Shown one piece after another: positions 45,961 through 59,761 of a stretch of 64,000 bases of DNA. The DNA comes from Adineta vaga (lineage: Eukaryota > Rotifera), in contig CP075496.1 of assembly GCA_021613535.1 (NCBI GenBank), positions 11,346,001-11,410,000 of the forward strand, in the 5' to 3' direction. Under the pieces are notes generated by a model. The model worked only from the letters and a program-made list of their open reading frames with translations, was not told the DNA's origin and did not search any database. The translations under genes and the position numbers were made by a program. How positions within the stretch are numbered: position 1 is the stretch's first letter; each line of letters begins with the position of its first letter.

Positions 45961-46363
45961 TTTTGATACTTTCATGCGTCGTCAGGTTCTCTCTGCGGTT
46001 ACATTCTATGGTGAGAGTATAAGTGTGTATGCATATGTGTATGCAACATTGCATTGCATTTACATCGACTTCTTATTGATTGGTAAAATGATCAAGGGCA
46101 AAAAATGGATTTTTATGGATGATAAATAACTGAACTAGGACGATAGCGCCATCTGAACAGAATCAACGTTCAATTATCGATAATGAACATCTGTTTTCAC
46201 TTAAGAAAATGATTTTTCGATCGCGAATTAGAATAATGTGTTCTTTGTAATAAATTAGTAATTGCAATCAGAAAACAGTTTTGAATCATCAGAAATTCTA
46301 GCATACTTACATTATTAGATGATTTATGTCATACGTAAAAGAAGATAGGAAAATAAATGTTCG

Positions 46364-46384
46364 CTATATATATATATATATATA
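46364..46384. repeat. (TA)n microsatellite
   Basis: About ten TA units in intergenic DNA. Confidence 0.8.
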
Positions 46385-47192
46385 GTAATGACATACTTTG
46401 AAAAACAAACTTGTTGATTATGATACGACGGATAGAAAGCTTCGCGTTCTATTCAGTTATATCTATGAATCTATCATCTATTGAAAAGCCATACGAAAGA
46501 ATATCGTTCCGTATTTCATTATCCGTTTATCAAAGCATGGCATAAGGTTCTTTAAAACAAGCAACTTACCATATTATGTCTTTCTTATTAATATTGGTTA
46601 AGGCCTAACTAATATAAAGCAGAAGAAAAAATACTATTTATACACTGACGTTTGTCGCGTTCTCTAGATGCACAAAAATAATTTCGAGATGTCTGTCGTT
46701 TGTACCCTGACATTAGACTCTTTCTAGTTCGATACTGCCATCGATCTATAACAAACATTATCTGTCTGTCAAAGAGACTATATTTCGCGAATTTTTTAAA
46801 TGTTTTCACTGCCGAAAAAGATTTTTTTTGCTATTAAACATGTGCATGAATCATTAGAATTTTTAGAAAAAGATCAGACAACGGAAGTCTAGCCTGTAAA
46901 TGATGTAAATGAGAAGCAAAGGATTGTTGATATAGTGACATTTTATATGGTTTCATAAAATCATGAAAAATGATATCTATTACAGAGGAAAAAACGGTTC
47001 GTTAAGTCGACTGATAGATTATAGTCATAGACGATAGAAAATAACAGATGTTATTATTATTAATGACATAAAATAATTCGAATAGTTTTCGATAGGTTAG
47101 ATTGAATGAAATCATACGAAAAATCTCTTCTTTTTTGCGCTTTTTTCTCTCTTCTTTATATCTATTGCAAAAAAAACATACACAGACATACA

Positions 47193-49676
47193 ATGTTATG
47201 CAAGGAAGGATATCGACAAATTCTTAAAGCACGAAAAGAACGTGATAAAACACGATATAAGTTGATTAACCTTTCAACTTTGTATATTTTCTAACCACAT
47301 CTACATATCTTTATAGAGAATATACAGGTGATCTTGTTCATTCTCTTTTCTATAGATTTATTCCAGCTCATGCTTTAATACCGGATGATAATCAACATAT
47401 ACAATTACTTACTTGTTATCATCTTTCACATTCATTTAATTATAAATTTCGATCACAATCTCTACCTGATTTGACACAAGAAAATATACGGATTAATTTT
47501 GATACAAAAACAGAAAAACGCAATGTGAACTATAAACGTTTTCGAAATGAAATTCAATTGAATGAATCAGATTATGATTCTGATTTAAATGAGACAGGTA
47601 TCGAAAAGGATGCCAATGTCTTTGTGCTATTCTTCTTCTTCTTCAGATACTTTTCTTAATAAACAAGATCCTATTCAAATATATCTTCAAGCGTGTAAAC
47701 AATATCGAATTCATCCTCATGATAGTGTCATTGAGGGATTAAATATGAATACACTTGATCTATCGGAAATGTCAATAAATGATCTTGATCTAAAAGCTAT
47801 TTGTCTAGCATTACGAGTAGATAGAGATGTTTTTCTTTTGCTTTATTAATTATTATTACTATAAATTACAGATTCATACTAGTATGAAACACATTCGACT
47901 GAGTGCTAATAATATAAGTGCACAAGGTTGTGTTTATCTTCAAGAAACATTAAAAGATAGTTATACAATTGAAGAACTTGTGAATGATCAAATGAAAATG
48001 AAATATTTACAATTTGTTTTTTGTTTTTAGGATATCTCAAGAAATGCAATCAGAACGGAAGGATTAGAAATTTTATCTTTATTATTTATGAATGATGAAA
48101 CTAAAATGTCAATTATTAAACAATTAAATTTATCATGTAAATCACCATACTTTTATTTACAATCTTATTTATCAGAGAGATTTTTTTGGTAGCATGTGAA
48201 TTGATTGATTCAGATGGACCAATTCTTCGAAAGATTCTCAAAGTAAAATTCTAATCGAATAATTTCATTTTTATCCTATGAAATATTTCAGGGAGGTGAT
48301 ATGCTTCAAGAATTATATCTTAGTGGAAATCAATTGAGTACCATTACATGCAAAAATATTGGTTTAGGATTGAGTAAATAATAACGCATACTTACAAATA
48401 TCTTCAACAGCTTTTCTCTATTGATTAGAAGAAACATCTGAATTACGAATTCTTGATTTAAGTTGGAATATGATTCGCGATAATGATATTCGTCCTATAT
48501 GTAATAGTTTAAAAGTAAAATGATTATTTTCATTGATCTATATCTGAATCTCTATTACTTGAAGGATAATCAAATACTTGAAAGGCTTGATTTAAAGATG
48601 AATGGATTGGGTAATCAAGGTGTTATACATCTTGGTAATATGTTAGTAAATAATGAAATGTTACTTGAACTTGATATATCAAATAATCGTATTGAAAAAG
48701 ATGGATGTGATATATTTGCTTCGAAACTTGAAATGAATCGAAGATTAAAAAAACTCTGGGTAAGATTGATTGATTGATTGATAAAAATTATTGTGTAATT
48801 CTAGTTTGGTAATAATAACATTGGTACATTGGGTTCTCTTGTGCTTTTAAAAGCAATTGATCATATTAAAAGTCAAGTCGAATATCTGAATCTTGAAGTA
48901 TAATTTCATAGTTGAATATTGAAAACAAATTTGATGATATTCATTTTGTTTTTGAGAATGTGTTAATCAATGATGATTTTCTTGATTTATATACACAAAT
49001 CAATCAATATTTAAGACCACTGGAAGTTATACATGGTGGAATTCGAGGAAGATTAGGACGAGCTCATCCAACGAGTATTATCAAAATGAGAAAAACTTGA
49101 AATCTAATTTTCTTCAATTCTTTTATTAGTACCTGGTTTTACTATAATGGATGATATTGATCTGCAATATCTTGATACAAAATCATTGCATGCAATGTTT
49201 CAACGAGATCCATTTAAAATTCTTGGACGAATAGCGAAAGAAGGTGGATATGATTTTCCAAAAGCATTGAAAAAATGGGATATAGAAGAACATGGACATT
49301 TAACATATTCAATCTATGTCATCGATTTTCCAAGTGCAGTTAAAGTATGTCAAACCGAAATGTCGTCCCATTCTTCTCATCCTATGAATTCATAATAATA
49401 CCATCGAAAAAATGAATGACAATCATAATTATAAATTTGTTTCTCTTAGGATGCTGGTATTGTTCTAGATAAAACGCTTCATTTTATTCTATGGAATTAT
49501 TTAAAAAGAATCGAGAAAAAAGGTTCAGTTAGTTATCTGTAAGTTATTGAAAATTCCATCAATATCAATCATTATGTTTTGTACATTTTAGGCAATTCAT
49601 TACTCCATTAGCAAAACTGAAATTTTCACAAAAACCATCGAAGAAAATCCATTTATCGACTAATAAAAAGAAATAA
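47193..49676 (+). CDS. Leucine-rich repeat protein, LRRC74-like
   Basis: Fourteen exons (47193-47260, 47317-47597, 47647-47816, 47872-47979, 48031-48136, 48193-48242, 48292-48373, 48429-48514, 48565-48759, 48805-48897, 48957-49074, 49130-49344, 49450-49538, 49592-49676) join in phase to 581 residues. Ribonuclease-inhibitor-type repeats are clear: LNTLDLSEMSINDLDLKAI-like, MKHIRLSANNISAQGCVYL, LDISRNAIRTEGLEIL, LQELYLSGNQLSTITCKNIG, LRILDLSWNMIRDNDIRPIC, LERLDLKMNGLGNQGVIHLG and LLELDISNNRIEKDGCDIFA. The end of the repeats (NVLINDDF, then LRPLEVIHGGIRG) matches LRRC74 proteins. A further region (MFQRDPFKILGRIAKEGGYD) follows. No membrane segment is seen. The role is unknown; LRRC74 proteins occur in ciliated or testis tissue. 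Confidence 0.82.
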
Positions 49677-50254
49677 ATCGATGACATCTTCGTTTTTTCT
49701 TATTTTTCTTCTCTTATACAGAAAAAAGAACAATTTCTTGTTGATAGTTACAGTTGAGAAAAGCCAAAATGAAAGATAATAAATATGAAAGAAATAAAAC
49801 AAAGAACAAAGATTCCCAACGATATTGAGCTGAAAAGAAAAAAAACACGGACGTTGTTTCATATACATAGAATAAAGCGATAACAGCACCATAATCAATT
49901 CTCGAAGAGAAGCATACATAAAAAGAAAACGAATTATTTTTATCTGTTTAAAGATTATAAAAAAAGAACAAGAAAACAAATCGTTAAAGAAAGAAAAACA
50001 GAGTTGCATAGTAATAAAAAGTAAAACAAGACGATATTGACCAGAAAAGAAAAAAACAAAAGAATAAATATGCGTAGATTATGCTGTTTGAATCAAAATC
50101 ATTATATATATATATATGTACGTATAGAGAATAAATATATGTCAACGCAAAAAAAGAAAATGAAAATCATGTTTAAAACACGGCAGATATTACAGAATAT
50201 TGATCAATAGTATACATATGATTTAGAAGATAAAATAAAAAATACATTTGATTT
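49677..50254. other. Intergenic between convergent genes
   Basis: A-rich 3' UTR-like sequence, with a short (TA)n tract near 50103-50116. No exon is seen. Confidence 0.45.
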
Positions 50255-52375
50255 TTAATTGCTTATTGGAGAAATCATTGTTTGAGGTGGTGGTGGTCGA
50301 GGACGACGATATGTATTGCTTGTTTCACTGTTCTGTATACCATTTCGACGATTATTTTGATTATTATTCGTAGGAGTTGAATTAGATGAAGGTATTGCAC
50401 GTGCTCGTCGATGATTTCCATTATGATATGACGGATATTGCTGTTGTTGCTGAGGTGGTACTCGACGACGATTAACAGCTAAAAATAAAATAAGAAGAGT
50501 GTAATTTTCTTTCTATTCGATGAATTTTTTCAGTTTTACTTTGATAATTATTTGAATCATCATAATGCTGATAGTGACCATTTGTTTGTGATGTGACATA
50601 AGAATTTTGATAAGAATCACCGGCTATGTTTCCATTAAGTTTTTGTTTATTTGAAATTCTCTGTGGTAATGGTTGTTGATGATTTAATGATGAAAATTCA
50701 TTCGACGCTAATACTCGATCATTAGTTAATGATATTGGATTATTTTCTATTGATTTTTCTGATATATTATTTTCTATTGGACTTATTGATGATGTACCAT
50801 TTTGTTCAACTAATGCCGATGATGTTGATAATGTTCGTGCACGATCATGTTTTCGATCGACTCTTAAAACTGTTCCGAAAGTTTTCAATGTTTCTATTAA
50901 TGTTTGATCATATTCAAAACGATGTGATGATGTTAATTCTTCACATAAATCATATCGACCATCAGTAACAAAATGTTTGATATCAGTACGAAGTAAATCA
51001 ATTTCTAATGGTTCAAGACGCTCACAACTATCTACACGTTGACGAAGTTCACCAGCACGTTGTTGTCGACGATGAATTATATTTAGACCTTGTTCTTTAA
51101 CTTTATCCATTTCAAGATATAATTCAATTTCACGTTCGTTGATTATTTCACGCATTTGTTTAAATACATCATCTATACGTTTAATGGAAGATTTGATTTC
51201 ATTTTCAAATGATAATTCAACATTTGTTAATGTTGAAGTTTGACGTTGAAGATCTTTAGAAGATTTTGTTAGAACTAAAAGAATTTCAATGTGAATTTTT
51301 ATAATTTATAAATGATTATTGTTTCTTTTACTTTTTCTATTATTAGTAGTAAATGCTGTTCCATTTGTAGAAGAAGGTTTTGTCACTGTTGTCGTTTGTT
51401 GAGTATCATCTGATATTACTTGTTCAGTCTGTTCATGATTTAGTGTTGCTGAACCATTTTGATGTCTAATATTTTTACGACGCTTTAGTTTACCATTATG
51501 TCCATTTGTGGATTCATTATCTTCATCAATATGATTTGTTACTAGATTAATTTCGTCTGTTGTTGTCGAACTATTTGTTGTTACATTCGATGTATCATGA
51601 TATTCATTTCGTGTTGATTCATTCGTATTCAATGATGATTCTGAATGATTTGCTGTTGAATCTATTAAAAGAGAATATTCTCATAAAATATGAAGAATAC
51701 ATGTAGAAAACTGATTTTGTTTTTACCTTGACTAAGATATGGATGAAATGAAAGATCCGTTGATAAACAAGATTGAAGATTATTATTTGATTGTTCAAGT
51801 AATGAAGATGATGATAATGAAGATGGTGAATAGGTTGCTGTATTATTTCCTATAGAAAGAAAATAATCAAGATCTTCTGTGAAACTAAAACATATACCAT
51901 TAGTTGTAATTGTTGGTATACCACCTTCAGCAAATGTTTGAAAAATATTTGAAACACGTTGTGATGGCCGTAAAATGCCATTGGACGGAGGTGTTTGTGA
52001 TAAAGATTTATTGTCACGATTACCAGATTTATTATTTGTACGCTTAGTTGAATTCTAAAGAAATATCACGTATATAATTTCTATTCTTTATTCGAATATA
52101 AATATCTTACATTTCCGCGATTGTTGTTCATTTCAGTCCAACCACTAAGCGCTTCTATTGCACCATCTAGAAAAGAAAGATAGAGAATCAAACTAGATCA
52201 AATAAAAATTCTTTTTTTTTGACTTACTTCTTTTGAAAGCTTCGACTGTTTCATCAACATTTGATTCATAATAAAGTAAAGCGAGTTCAATTTTTTCACG
52301 TGATAAATTCGAGAGATGAGGTAATCGCGAACGAACAGCGGATACATTATCACGCATAGCATTCTTTCCAGGCAT
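50255..52375 (-). CDS. SPATS2 family protein
   Basis: Exons 52375-52228, 52166-52111, 52054-51898, 51849-51727, 51661-51332, 51274-50540 and 50478-50255 give 590 residues. The N-terminal UBA-like domain (REKIELALLYYESNVDETVE, then AFKRNGAIEALSGWTEM) and the central conserved coiled region (SSKDLQRQTSTLTNVELSFE, REIELYLEMDKVKEQGLNII, LLRTDIKHFVTDGRYD) match SPATS2/SPATS2L, cytoplasmic RNA-associated proteins. The inserted middle (T/S/N-rich) and the tail with poly-Q and RRRVPP/RRPRPPPPQ are low complexity and probably disordered; arginine-rich tails of this sort can bind RNA. The single CDS start is the first ATG, which directly precedes the UBA-like helix. Confidence 0.85.
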
Positions 52376-55173
52376 TATTTTCTTTCTGGTTTCTCTTCTA
52401 ATTTTTTTATCTTCAATTAGAAAATCAAAAGAAAATATAACTTAAAATTTCATGTCTTTCTTTACTCAGCGTATCAATCGTCTCAAAAACACAAATATTT
52501 TTTTGTTATTATATATTTACTTTTTCAAAGAAATCATCCGCTGGGTATTTTTGATCAAAATGCAATTCTCTATTTGTCTTTTTTCTATCAGAAAAGTAAC
52601 ACGCAAAGTGTAATTCTTGACGCATATGCAAACATTTATTGTCGACGAAGAAGTATAAAAGCACTTCTATTCTCTTCTATTGATAAAAAATAAAAACAGC
52701 TATTCTCTAAAGAAAGAATATCAACAACATCATACAACGGGTATTATGTCATTGAAAGAAAAGAATCAAAATAAAGCAACTAAATACAAATCAATAAATA
52801 ATCGATTTATATTATTATTAAAAACTCATCAGGATTCTATTTAAGTAAATCGTTTATATAGAAAGGGAAAAAGGCATGCTCATTTCGACTCAATGAAAAA
52901 AAGATAAAAATAAAATAAGATCGATAAGCTTTCATATTTATATGAATTAAATGTAGTCTTGAGATTAGATTATTTACGGAAATAGAATGATAATAAGGTT
53001 AAAAAAAAGACATTCTAGCTTCTATTGTTTTCTTTTTGATTGAATGAAGTATTTCTAATCATTTTTCGCATATCTCAAATCAATGTTTTGTACAATCACA
53101 AAAAAACGGGTAAATCTCAATGATACCTTTTTTTAAATTCTGTTCTATCTATGTATCAAAGTAGATAACGATAAAGAAAAAGAATTGAAGATGACAATAA
53201 ACAATTGATATGTCCATATGGGAACAGAAAAGGTGGCAGAACTATGTGCCCTAAAATCAACAAAAGAAATCGACGTGCGAACAAGAATAAGATGCATACC
53301 AATACGATATGGGGCGTCTCTACATCGCATGATTATATATCTGTTCTTCTTCTTATTCTTGCTAGTCGTCATCTATCTCGTTACTATAGACAGACAAGAA
53401 TGTAAATACCGTCTTCTTTCTCTCTCTCTCTCTCTGCAGTTTGTACGCCCTCGATCGATATAAGCCATCACCGCTAATATCGCCAACGTACTATCATCAT
53501 CATCTTTGCATATACATCTCTATATATATGTGTATATGTACAAAGAAGAAATGCGGTTTTTCTCTTTCTTTCCACTTCTTCCTTCAATTCTACATCAAAG
53601 TAGACAAACTAGCAAGATACTTGGAATAATTATTTTCGTTAAAAAAAAAGAAAAATGAATGATAACTAAAATAACTTTGATAAAAAGAAAACAGAGAGAA
53701 ACTATTCTCATAGTTTTTAACAAAAATTATCTATATTTATTATTCTCACATCACTATGTAAACGTGTAAAGAATGAGTAGTCAAAAAAGACGATGCAACA
53801 TAATGGTGATGATGATAGAAATGGATCGAGATTGTAACTTACTTAGTTAAAATCGACAAAAAGTAAAATATCTCAAATCAAAAGAATAAAGGTCAACAAT
53901 ATCAACAACTAATTTACCGATAAAATGGAAAAAAGTCACGTCTCTTTCGAAAAAAGAAAGAAAGATGACGATGAATGAAGAGGAGGAGGAGAAAAATCGA
54001 AATGATTCTCTTAGGAGACAGAAATTACATTTATACTTGCTGAAATAGACAATTGAATATACACGAAAAGGAAAGAACAAGCAAAAAGAGATTTTCAACA
54101 GGAAAAAAAAGTAAAAATTGCGCAATCAGCAGGATTAAAACATACCAAAGAAACGAAAGAAAAAAGTTCTTTCTTTACTCTTTTTTCATCTGTTTATTCG
54201 TTCGTTCATTCGATGTCAAATGCGTCATCGTATATCGCTGATTACTTCGTTACTTTCCTTCCCTTTTAACATTACTATAAGTACAAATATCACAGAGAGG
54301 ATCTCATCTAAGTTTTGATTTGTAAATTCTTTTTTTTTTCTCATAAAATATGCAAATCGCACTACTTTCAATGAAATATTGAAAAGATCTCGAATATTCT
54401 ATGATTTATTTTTACAATTTATAGAACAATGATTACAATAGATGTCCTTAGTATAAAGTCATTTGAAAATTAAAGGCAGTTGCTAAGTGATTATATGTAA
54501 AATTAGTTTGTAGAAGGCAAAAAGAAAACAATTTAAAAGCTAAGAAAAATCAAAGATGATCGTCGGAGGGTATGCTTGAATGAAATTAATTTAGTAATTA
54601 AAGAAAAAAGATTTATTTATTAGATCTGCGTCCAATTATCGTGAAATTCACAGTAAAAATCAACCAACAAAGTATGTCAAAAAAAACAAGAGAATTGAGA
54701 ATTAGAAGAAATTTATATTAGAATTGGAGAAGTTTAGAATATGAAAGTTTTCAATGTACCCGAAATTCTTTACCATTTATTTTGCCTATCTATAGGACAT
54801 TCTCTAATTGTAGAAAGACGTATCTAGGTCAGAATAATATCCTTTCTAATGGGAAAAATATCTTGAAGGTTTGCTCTAAAAATAGATAAGACTATCTATC
54901 AAAAAATCTTTCATCGCGATTTCCATAGACATTTTATTCCATAACTGCGGCATATTAAACAGAAGCAGATAAAAGCAACCTACTGTTTTACGTCTTTGTT
55001 TCTTCTCATCAAACAGAAACAAGTATTAACGAGGCATCTAATGTCAAAGTAGATAGATACATAACCTCGAAATTCTTCGAAAAGAAAAATACTTTTGATT
55101 GTTTACATATCTGTCATTATTAATTTGATGACATATTAATAAATAGTTAATTTAATCAATGAATACTTTCTAG
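52376..55173. other. Intergenic: divergent flank of SPATS2-like and EFCAB5-like genes
   Basis: About 2.8 kb with no convincing exon. If the EFCAB5-like gene has a 5' exon nearby it must be here, but I could not find an ATG-led frame ending in a phase-2 donor with support. A slightly GC-richer patch at about 53205-53480 may be promoter DNA. A CT tract lies at 53417-53437. Confidence 0.45.
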
Positions 55174-58100
55174 TTTATCAACCAATGATGATCCAATCGA
55201 TAATTATCTTTCACAAGATCGAAATTCAACATTACAGACAATTCAAGAAGTTGCATCCAGCGCTTTAATTGATAGTTTAGCTGCAGAATGGTGGTCATCT
55301 AATCTTTCTCAAACTGTGATCAATGATTTACTTGAAAATCTTATTCCAATAGTCGTTTTAGGATGTGAAAAAGTAATTAATGAAGCCGATGAACGTCATT
55401 TAATTGAAACAAATACACCGGATCGATCATTTAATCCAATAAATCGTTTAGCATCATTTTTGATGCGTAATAATCCAAAATATATGCATTATTCAACATT
55501 ATCACCTTACCATTATACAATGAAAACATTATTAAATACGAAAAAGATTCAAGTTTTGAAAGTTTATGGTGAAGAAGAAACATTATTACGTACAATATTG
55601 AAACAAAGACAAACTGAGCGTATTGAACATCGCGACGAAATAAATAAAGAAGAAGAACGACGAAGAAATTCATTGAAAACATTCTTTTTCGATTGGAATG
55701 TACCAGAAAGAGGATGGATTCAAACAAAACTTGTAAGTTTAATCGTTTTCATACTATTAAATTTCAGAATTTTCGATTCTGTCTTTAGATTAACAATATG
55801 CTTGAACAATTTAATGAATTTTCAAAAGAAACTGATTCGAAACCGAATTTACCTGTATATCAATCACATCGAATGCATCTTGGAACTTTTACTGATGTAT
55901 GAAGAATGTTTTTGTGAAGGATTTCTATGAATTTTTTGTTACCATAGAATTTTTTCAATGGTTTAAAAGATCAATCAGCAAATAATTTTGATTCAATTAT
56001 TGAAATCTATCGTCGTTGTGCTCAAACATATTCGAATATTGTTCAAGAACATGAACTTGATCTTCTTTTACAACGCGTTTTTGTCCAATTGGATGACAGA
56101 CAGGTAGGTGAATACAGAAGTCTTACGAAGTCACGATCATGTCTTTTTATAGTAAGAGAAAGAGTCTCTAGTATGAGGTTTCTTATATCAGTTGAGGATA
56201 TGATGTTTAGCTAAACTCAATTCTTCATTATATAAAATCCAGAAACTTCTCATAGAATTGATCATAGTGCATGAATAACTGGATGAGATGCATTTTTTCA
56301 TTGTATCATCCATAAAGTTAATGATCTTTTTTTTAGTGTGGTTTTCTTCTTCGCAAAAACGTGATGAAAACATTAGAGAAATTTTACAATGCATTAACTG
56401 ATCAAGACAAAAAACTTGTTAATCAACCTGATGATTGTAAAAATTTATATTTCAATGTATCATTTGACTAACAAAAATATATTGTTGTAGGGCCTGTTAC
56501 AAAACAAAGCATTCCTGAGGATGATCTTCCGGAAGAAAATTCATCTGAACCTGAAAAAGTTGAAGAAGAACAACCAATCGAAATTAAAGAAGCAGAAAAA
56601 TCTTCCGGAGAACCATCAACAAACGAACAAGAAAAACCAGCAGAAGCATCGAAAACGGATGATAAAGAAAAAGCAATTGAAAGCAAAGAACCAGAAAAAC
56701 CTTCTGGAGAGCTATCAACAAATGAACAAGAAAAGCTCGTAGAAACACCGAAAACGGATGATAAAGAAAAAGCAGTTGAAGGAACTGAAATTCATGAGAA
56801 AGAGAAATCAAAAGAAGAAATAAAAACAAATGATCAACAAAAACCAGCTGAAGAACCAAAAGTAACTGAACAGGGAAAACCTGCGGATGTATCTAAATCA
56901 AATGAAAATGACAAGACACCCGAAAAATCCAAGTCTAGTGAACATAAAATGTCAGCAACAACATTAGCAGATAATCATGAAATGAAAGTTGATGAGAAAA
57001 AGAAAACAGAAGAACCCGAAGAAGAAGAGGATGAGGAAACAAAATTTACTATTGAATTAAAACAAACTTCAGCTTGTAAGTGACTTCTTTGTTTTCGATT
57101 ATGAACAAGAATGAAGAAAATTTTCACTTTTCAGACGATCCAAATTATCGTTTTACAAAAGAACAAAAATCTGTTTGTACGTTAAAATGTTCATTCTTCG
57201 ATAGGAAATATTTCATTTCTTTGCATTCTATTTTACAGATAATTTAGAACATTTTGATACAGGTGATCGAAATAAACCTGTTCCATTTGATGAAGAATTT
57301 ATCGATAGACGACAATTCAGTTCTTTACTCATATCGTTTTCTGGTTTGAAAAAAAATGATTTGATTGTATCTGCTTTGATTGATTATTTTCGAGCATCGT
57401 ACAAAGAAACTGAAGAAGATAAAACTGGAAAGAAAACTGTTGTAAGTTAATCACTAAGTCATTTTTTTTCTTCATTTGCATGCATTCTTATATTAATAGT
57501 TACATCAACGACTGATTGATGAACAACGACGTACTCAAACTGATTTATTATTTGATAAATTAAATATTACTTGTACAGGACTTCTTAAACTTGAACCAAT
57601 TGTTACTATACTCAAACAATATAAAGAAGGTTCAGTAGTTGATCATATCGAAGAAGGTAAACTGTTTTTCTTTTATCTGATCTATCCAAATCTTAATTAC
57701 ATTCTTTAACTTAAAGTTTCGGAAACATTTCGAGATAAACAACAATTGACAAATGAACAATTTTTTGATTTTCTCGTTAATATTCATCAAACACTCAATG
57801 ATGCATTAGGTGGTGAAGAAAGATTCGATGAACTTTTGAAATATATCGAAAGTCAACAACCACAAGTAATCATTGCAAAGAAAACAAACAACTATGTCTA
57901 AATTGCATTGTTTTTTTTTAGATGAATCCAAATGATCGCACACGTATACATACTCGTCAACAATGGTTAAAACGTATACGTAATATTCCATTTCGAACAG
58001 TTGGTCAACTTTATAAAGAAGTTATGGATATTATACAAAAAGATTCGGATACATTTGGTAATCAACCATCGAAACATTTGAGTATTTATATTGCACTCTT

Positions 58101-59651
58101 GGAAAATGACAAAAATCATGTACGATATGTTGCTACAACGAATGATCAAACAGATTTATTATTAGGTAAAACTTTACATCGTGATCAAGGCATTTCGTAA
58201 GTCATTACATTGAATTGAATTCGTTCATTTCTATTTGATTTTTTCAGTTTTCAAGTACTCGAAAATGGTCGATGGGCTTATATAAATCAAACAAAAAATC
58301 ATTCACGTATCCATTTTTTTAATCCTGATGCTAAACAAGATTCCGGTAGTTTTGTTCTAATGCCATTAAAACGTTTACAACGAAAATATCCGAATGGTTT
58401 ATTGGGAATCGATACATTACAAGATAAGAGAGAGAAAGCATTTTCTAAACATGAAGTTCAATTTTACGAAGGAATTACATCCATTATATCCGATACATTA
58501 ACATCACTTGATTTTCATAATAATATTATGAAGATTTTTCATCGATTTATTCATTGGATTAAACAACGAAATTTTGATGTAAGTTATCAATTGAACATTG
58601 TATATAAACAAGTAGTTTGTTTTTAGATTTCATCGATTGATTATTATTCATACGAACCTGTTTCAATAGATAATCCTCAAGAACGTATTCTTTATCATGT
58701 ATTAACTTATTCCAATCGACAAGTAATGAAATTCGAAACACCAAAAGTGATTAATAGTCGGGAACAAGTATTCAAGTAAGAGTTTTTTTTTGTAATTCTT
58801 TTCGTTTTTATTCAATAGAATAATTGTAGATATCATTTGGAATATGCTGCGACAACATGTCAATCTACAGTAACTTCATTTTTTGATCAAACACATATGA
58901 TACAAGTATTGCGTGGAAATGATAATTTCTGTTTTGCTTTAATCGATGCAAATATTGGTTTGTAATCACGAATAATTTCTCTTGTAAAATCTCAATTTTG
59001 TTATTTTTTAGGTCAAAAAGAAAAATTATCAAAAGTACAAAAAGAAGATGTTATAACCATGTTTCAATGTATTAATCGATCTGTTGATTTATTTGAACAA
59101 GAATTATTCTATGATAAATCTCGACGATTATTAAGTTATGAAAATCAATCTGAAGAATTACGTTTAAATTATCTATTTGATCGTCTTTGGTATCGTGATA
59201 CATGTAATAAATTAAAAGAATTATCATCAGAAAAAATACAAGATTTTATTAATAATCAATCGAAATGGAATGATCAAATCAAACAAATTCTATCATCAAT
59301 CAGTCTTATCATCAAAGAACGAGAAATTAAACCAGCGAATGTAAGTTAGAAATATTGTACAAGAGTATCGAATTTATATTTTCTCTTTCAGTATGCGAAT
59401 GATCTTTTTCCACTCATGCATACATTCGATCCAACACATGCAGAAAATGCTCAAAATGATGCATGGAACCAAGTTGAACAATTTGTTAAAAGTTAGTTTA
59501 ACTATCGAGTCACTTTCTTCAATTCAATGAAAATTGTATTCTAGACATAGATCCATCAAGTTGGCGACAGTCATTAGCAGATATCATGAGACTTTTTACG
59601 AATTGGTTAATTCTTGCCAATGAACTCCATGAAATTTCTACGACTCGATAA
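55174..59651 (+). CDS. EFCAB5-like protein with GAF-like region (5' end not found)
   Basis: Sixteen in-phase exons (55174-55732, 55789-55896, 55948-56103, 56337-56436, 56491-57075, 57135-57176, 57239-57441, 57500-57656, 57717-57865, 57922-58196, 58248-58578, 58627-58775, 58830-58957, 59012-59340, 59392-59491, 59545-59651) give about 1,158 residues. The first exon starts at an acceptor and has an in-frame stop just upstream, so the start codon lies in an unseen exon. Exon 5 encodes an E/K-rich region with a duplicated unit. A GAF-like region follows (HLSIYIALLENDKNHVRYVA, FVLMPLKRLQRKYPNGLLGI, then DTLQDKREKAF) and then a helical C-terminus. I place it with EFCAB5, a large cilia- and testis-associated protein, from memory of that layout. 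No canonical EF-hand loop is visible in the part present. Confidence 0.75.
56580..56790 (+). repeat. Duplicated E/K-rich coding unit in the EFCAB5-like gene
   Basis: Two adjacent copies of about 35 codons, sharing SGE(P/L)STNEQEK and KTDDKEKA(I/V)E, followed by more degenerate copies. DNA similarity is high enough to indicate tandem duplication. Confidence 0.75.
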
Positions 59652-59761
59652 AACGAAAATATATATTTGTTTTTCTTTCAAAATAAATTCATACTCTATC
59701 TTTTTTTTATTGAATACAAGAAAAATAATAATATCTGACATTGACAAGAATCTCTATTGAA

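Larger units (their letters stand above)
45697..47192. other. Intergenic: divergent promoters of the kinase and LRRC74-like genes
   Basis: About 1.5 kb, mostly AT-rich with no exon. A CG-rich patch lies at about 45810-45960, 110-260 bases above the kinase start. A (TA)n tract occupies 46364-46384. Confidence 0.5.

Noticed and set aside
47106-47192. Upstream start for the LRRC74-like gene
   Set aside because: The frame upstream of 47193 is hydrophobic and AT-driven; the later ATG leads into the charged helix that continues across the first intron in phase.
48898-48911. 14-base GT-AG gap in the LRRC74-like gene
   Set aside because: Too short to be an intron; extending to the AG at 48956 gives a normal 59-base intron and the expected NVLINDDF sequence.
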